DNA of 64,000 nucleotides from M3007 sp044347755 (lineage in GTDB: Bacteria > Bacteroidota > Bacteroidia > Chitinophagales > Saprospiraceae). Each line of letters begins with the position of its first letter. The stretch's first letter is position 1. The stretch is from assembly GCA_044347755.1 (NCBI GenBank), contig JBIKUE010000008.1:1-64000 (forward strand), read 5' to 3'. Below, piece by piece: positions 62,278-64,000 of the stretch. A model generated the notes under the pieces. The model was not told the DNA's origin. It saw only the letters and a program-made list of their open reading frames with translations, and ran no database searches. The position numbers were made by a program, and so were the translations under genes.

Positions 62278-63360
62278 TTAGTCGCTCGTTAACTCAAAAA
62301 CCCGGGTAGTGATTCTGGATCTGCAAGGGCAGTCATACTGTGTGTGGGTTAAACCCGATGTTTTCATCTGGCAGTTTTCCACGCATAGTTTCCACCAGTT
62401 TTTGGTGCAATCTCCACTTTGAATTCTGCGCACGTCTGAAATAGATTTGCAAGTGCCGTAATCATCCGCGGCAGCTTCCGCAGCGGCCTGGGAACTCCAG
62501 AGATTGGGAGAATTGGCTTCGGCAAAATAGGAGGTATTGCCACAGTATTCATCTGCCAGGCGGAACAAGGCATGTCCGCTTTCATGCAGAACGGTGCCCC
62601 TGTTTTCCTGCTCAGTAGAGAATAAGCCGCCGGAGGCATAGTCTCTTATGGATACCCGGTGCATCAGGCATCTGCCTTCTGCAAAGGCTAGCTGAGCATT
62701 ATTGGAAGGAACAATATGAGATTCTCCGCTGTCGGCATCTTTGGCAGTACCGGTTATCGGATTAATGTAAAAATTGAACTGGCGGCGCCACAGTCTGGTG
62801 TGCGGCTCGTCGAAAAAGGCATTTCGGATGTTTTCCCGGCAATGGTTCCGAAAACCATCCATGTCTGTGATATCTGTATCCGGGATAAATACGAGGTCGA
62901 AAACATCATCCGGATCTCCTTGTACATATACCGGAGCAGGCTGATTGGGAACAGGGTAGGGGCGGATGGCATAGGTTACACGGTAGGTTTTGGTCTTTTC
63001 CTTATCTTCTTCCTGAACCTTTACCTCCCATCGGTAGGTAACCAGGCTATTGGCCGCATAGCCGCCGGATTTGACATAGGAAAGGTCGCCGGCGGGAGAA
63101 GACCAGTTTTGTAGCTCCATCTCTGTACCCGCAGTAACAACGCCTGCGCTATTCACGGTAGACACCGTTTCGAATAAGCGGGCGGAGTTAATGGTGCCTG
63201 TGGTTACCCGTTCCAGCGTGTAGGTTACATTTTGGGATGCCGTTGGGAAAATGGGGTTGTGCAGGGCGAGTGTTACAGGCGCCGGTTCACAGGAAGAGAG
63301 CAATAGCAGAAAGGCAAGGCTTACGATGCCAAACCTGGAAAAGCTTTTGAGATTTTTCAT
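62278..63360 (-). CDS. M64 (IgA peptidase)-family metallopeptidase lipoprotein
   Basis: ATG 63360 gives 360 residues with a lipoprotein signal (LLLSSC, Cys24); the frame extends upstream without signal character. Residues about 40-135 form an Ig-like domain. The catalytic part contains DLVFIPDTDITD near 155-166, the zinc motif HESGH at 259-263 (His259, Glu260, His263) and the third-ligand segment LADEY at 269-272, as in M64 peptidases. All ligand residues are in place. Protein targets are unknown; the IgA name comes from one gut member and does not imply that substrate here. Confidence 0.85.
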   Translation of the reverse strand: MKNLKSFSRFGIVSLAFLLLLSSCEPAPVTLALHNPIFPTASQNVTYTLERVTTGTINSARLFETVSTVNSAGVVTAGTEMELQNWSSPAGDLSYVKSGGYAANSLVTYRWEVKVQEEDKEKTKTYRVTYAIRPYPVPNQPAPVYVQGDPDDVFDLVFIPDTDITDMDGFRNHCRENIRNAFFDEPHTRLWRRQFNFYINPITGTAKDADSGESHIVPSNNAQLAFAEGRCLMHRVSIRDYASGGLFSTEQENRGTVLHESGHALFRLADEYCGNTSYFAEANSPNLWSSQAAAEAAADDYGTCKSISDVRRIQSGDCTKNWWKLCVENCQMKTSGLTHTQYDCPCRSRITTRVFELTSD

Positions 63361-63461
63361 ACATTCTGATTTTAGTGATTTAGGAATGATGAAATAGAAT
63401 GTCACTTGCTTTTCAAACGTGAACAAAGGCGGCACACAAAGGCCCCTGTCGCAACAAAATC

Positions 63462-63511
63462 AGAGGGTATTTAAAACTCAGTACCTCAGCACTGAGTTTT
63501 AAATACCCTCT
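63462..63511. repeat. Perfect 21-bp-arm inverted repeat
   Basis: AGAGGGTATTTAAAACTCAG plus T at 63462-63482 is the exact reverse complement of 63491-63511, with an 8-base loop ACCTCAGC. It lies between the GH17 gene (downstream edge) and the M64 gene on the minus strand, so it can act as a terminator for the GH17 transcript. The 63512-63683 stretch beyond it holds no gene that I can support. Confidence 0.8.
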
Positions 63512-63683
63512 CTTATTCACTTACTCCTTTGCGGTTCGGTCACCAAACCAGCGTTTCAGTCTGGTGTTTGTATCCGCTGTTATGCCTCATCTTTGTACAG
63601 TTGGTGGAACGTATTCTGGTGCCATAAGCGTTTTTCCCATTTGAGTACAGCTCCTGTGGTGCATGCCAGGCAAAGAAGAGGCA

Positions 63684-64000
63684 TTAAAACTTAAGGTTAT
63701 GGTGCATATCCCACAAGCCCCAATAAGCGCCCACATCCCCTTCCGCCCCTACTTTCCAGGATTCATCAAACGAGGAGAAGTAAAAAACCTCAATACCGTC
63801 CTCCTTTGCCCATTGCTGGGTGTTGATGAAGTATTTCATCGCATTTTCCATGGATGGGATGGCGCCCTCGAGGCTTTTACCCTGGCTTGGCCAGCCGGTT
63901 TCTGTAATGATTACTTTTTTGCCGTTGGCAGCCTGCATTGCCTGCTGATACATTTGCTTCATATACATCAGGGAATATTCTAACTGACAGCCCTCCCAGA
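63684..64000 (-). CDS. GH17-like beta-1,3-glucanase, C-terminal part (cut by window edge)
   Basis: The frame runs from the right edge (WEGCQLEYSLMYMKQMYQQA, reading in) to the stop at 63684 and contains the GH17 hallmark VIITETGWPSQG with its catalytic Glu, and FYFSSFDESWKVG and VGAYWGLWD, which resemble GH17 C-terminal strands. The N-terminal part is missing from the window. GH17 enzymes act on beta-1,3-glucan, the same substrate class proposed for the GH16 locus at 36-48 kb, though the two are more than 15 kb apart. Confidence 0.82.
   Translation of the reverse strand, partial: WEGCQLEYSLMYMKQMYQQAMQAANGKKVIITETGWPSQGKSLEGAIPSMENAMKYFINTQQWAKEDGIEVFYFSSFDESWKVGAEGDVGAYWGLWDMHHNLKF

Overview
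The window looks like a chromosome segment of a Bacteroidota bacterium, most likely a Saprospiria/Haliscomenobacter-like lineage. This rests on type IX secretion (T9SS) C-terminal sorting domains on several very large secreted proteins, many HYR domains, a SusC/SusD pair, lipoprotein signals on surface enzymes, membrane-anchored propeller regulators and dispersed palindromic intergenic repeats. The exact taxon is an inference. I saw no rRNA, tRNA, CRISPR array, phage genes or transposase gene.

Layout. (1) 1-3.7 kb: a partial gene, a PhnA-like protein, a globin, then a HisC-like aminotransferase and a bacterial GRAS-family protein separated by a perfect 77-bp palindrome. (2) 3.9-7.6 kb: a truncated propeller sensor, a patatin-like phospholipase pseudogene and a TPR/HTH regulator. 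(3) 7.7-28.7 kb: four secreted T9SS proteins (1685, about 3473, about 1125 and about 572 residues), the first two being giant surface or adhesion-type proteins. (4) 28.8-33.2 kb: a GH18 lipoprotein, then a two-gene gluconate module in which gluconokinase and 6-phosphogluconate dehydrogenase are fused into one protein, followed by a GntP permease. (5) 33.2-36.1 kb: small proteins of unknown role and a secreted-protein gene interrupted by a MITE. (6) 36.2-48.3 kb: a probable beta-glucan utilization locus (GH16 lipoprotein, PKD-type lipoprotein, SusD, SusC, a T9SS multi-domain protein) with a divergent regulator. (7) 48.6-55.4 kb: an S41-like peptidase lipoprotein, an NADP-binding oxidoreductase, TMEM175 and bestrophin channels, a barrel protein, a DJ-1/PfpI protein divergent from an HxlR regulator, and a GxxExxY protein. 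(8) 55.4-56.2 kb: a tandem array with an exact 146-bp period. (9) 56.3-61.6 kb: a GltD-like NAD(P)H/Fe-S oxidoreductase directly upstream of a full-length pyruvate:ferredoxin oxidoreductase. (10) 61.6-64 kb: a lipoprotein, an M64-type peptidase and the C-terminal part of a GH17 glucanase.

How the parts work together: SusC/SusD, the surface binding proteins and GH16 would capture and cut beta-1,3-glucan (laminarin-like) polymer, and the GH17 fragment at the right edge fits the same diet. The gluconate module feeds the pentose phosphate pathway. The GltD-like/PFOR pair could link pyruvate oxidation to NAD(P)H through ferredoxin.

The most unusual items are the GRAS protein, the fused gluconokinase-6PGDH, and the repeat biology: three TA-flanked MITE-like elements (one of which, if removed, restores an intact reading frame) and a family of long hairpin repeats that has grown into a 146-bp tandem array with an alternating higher-order pattern.
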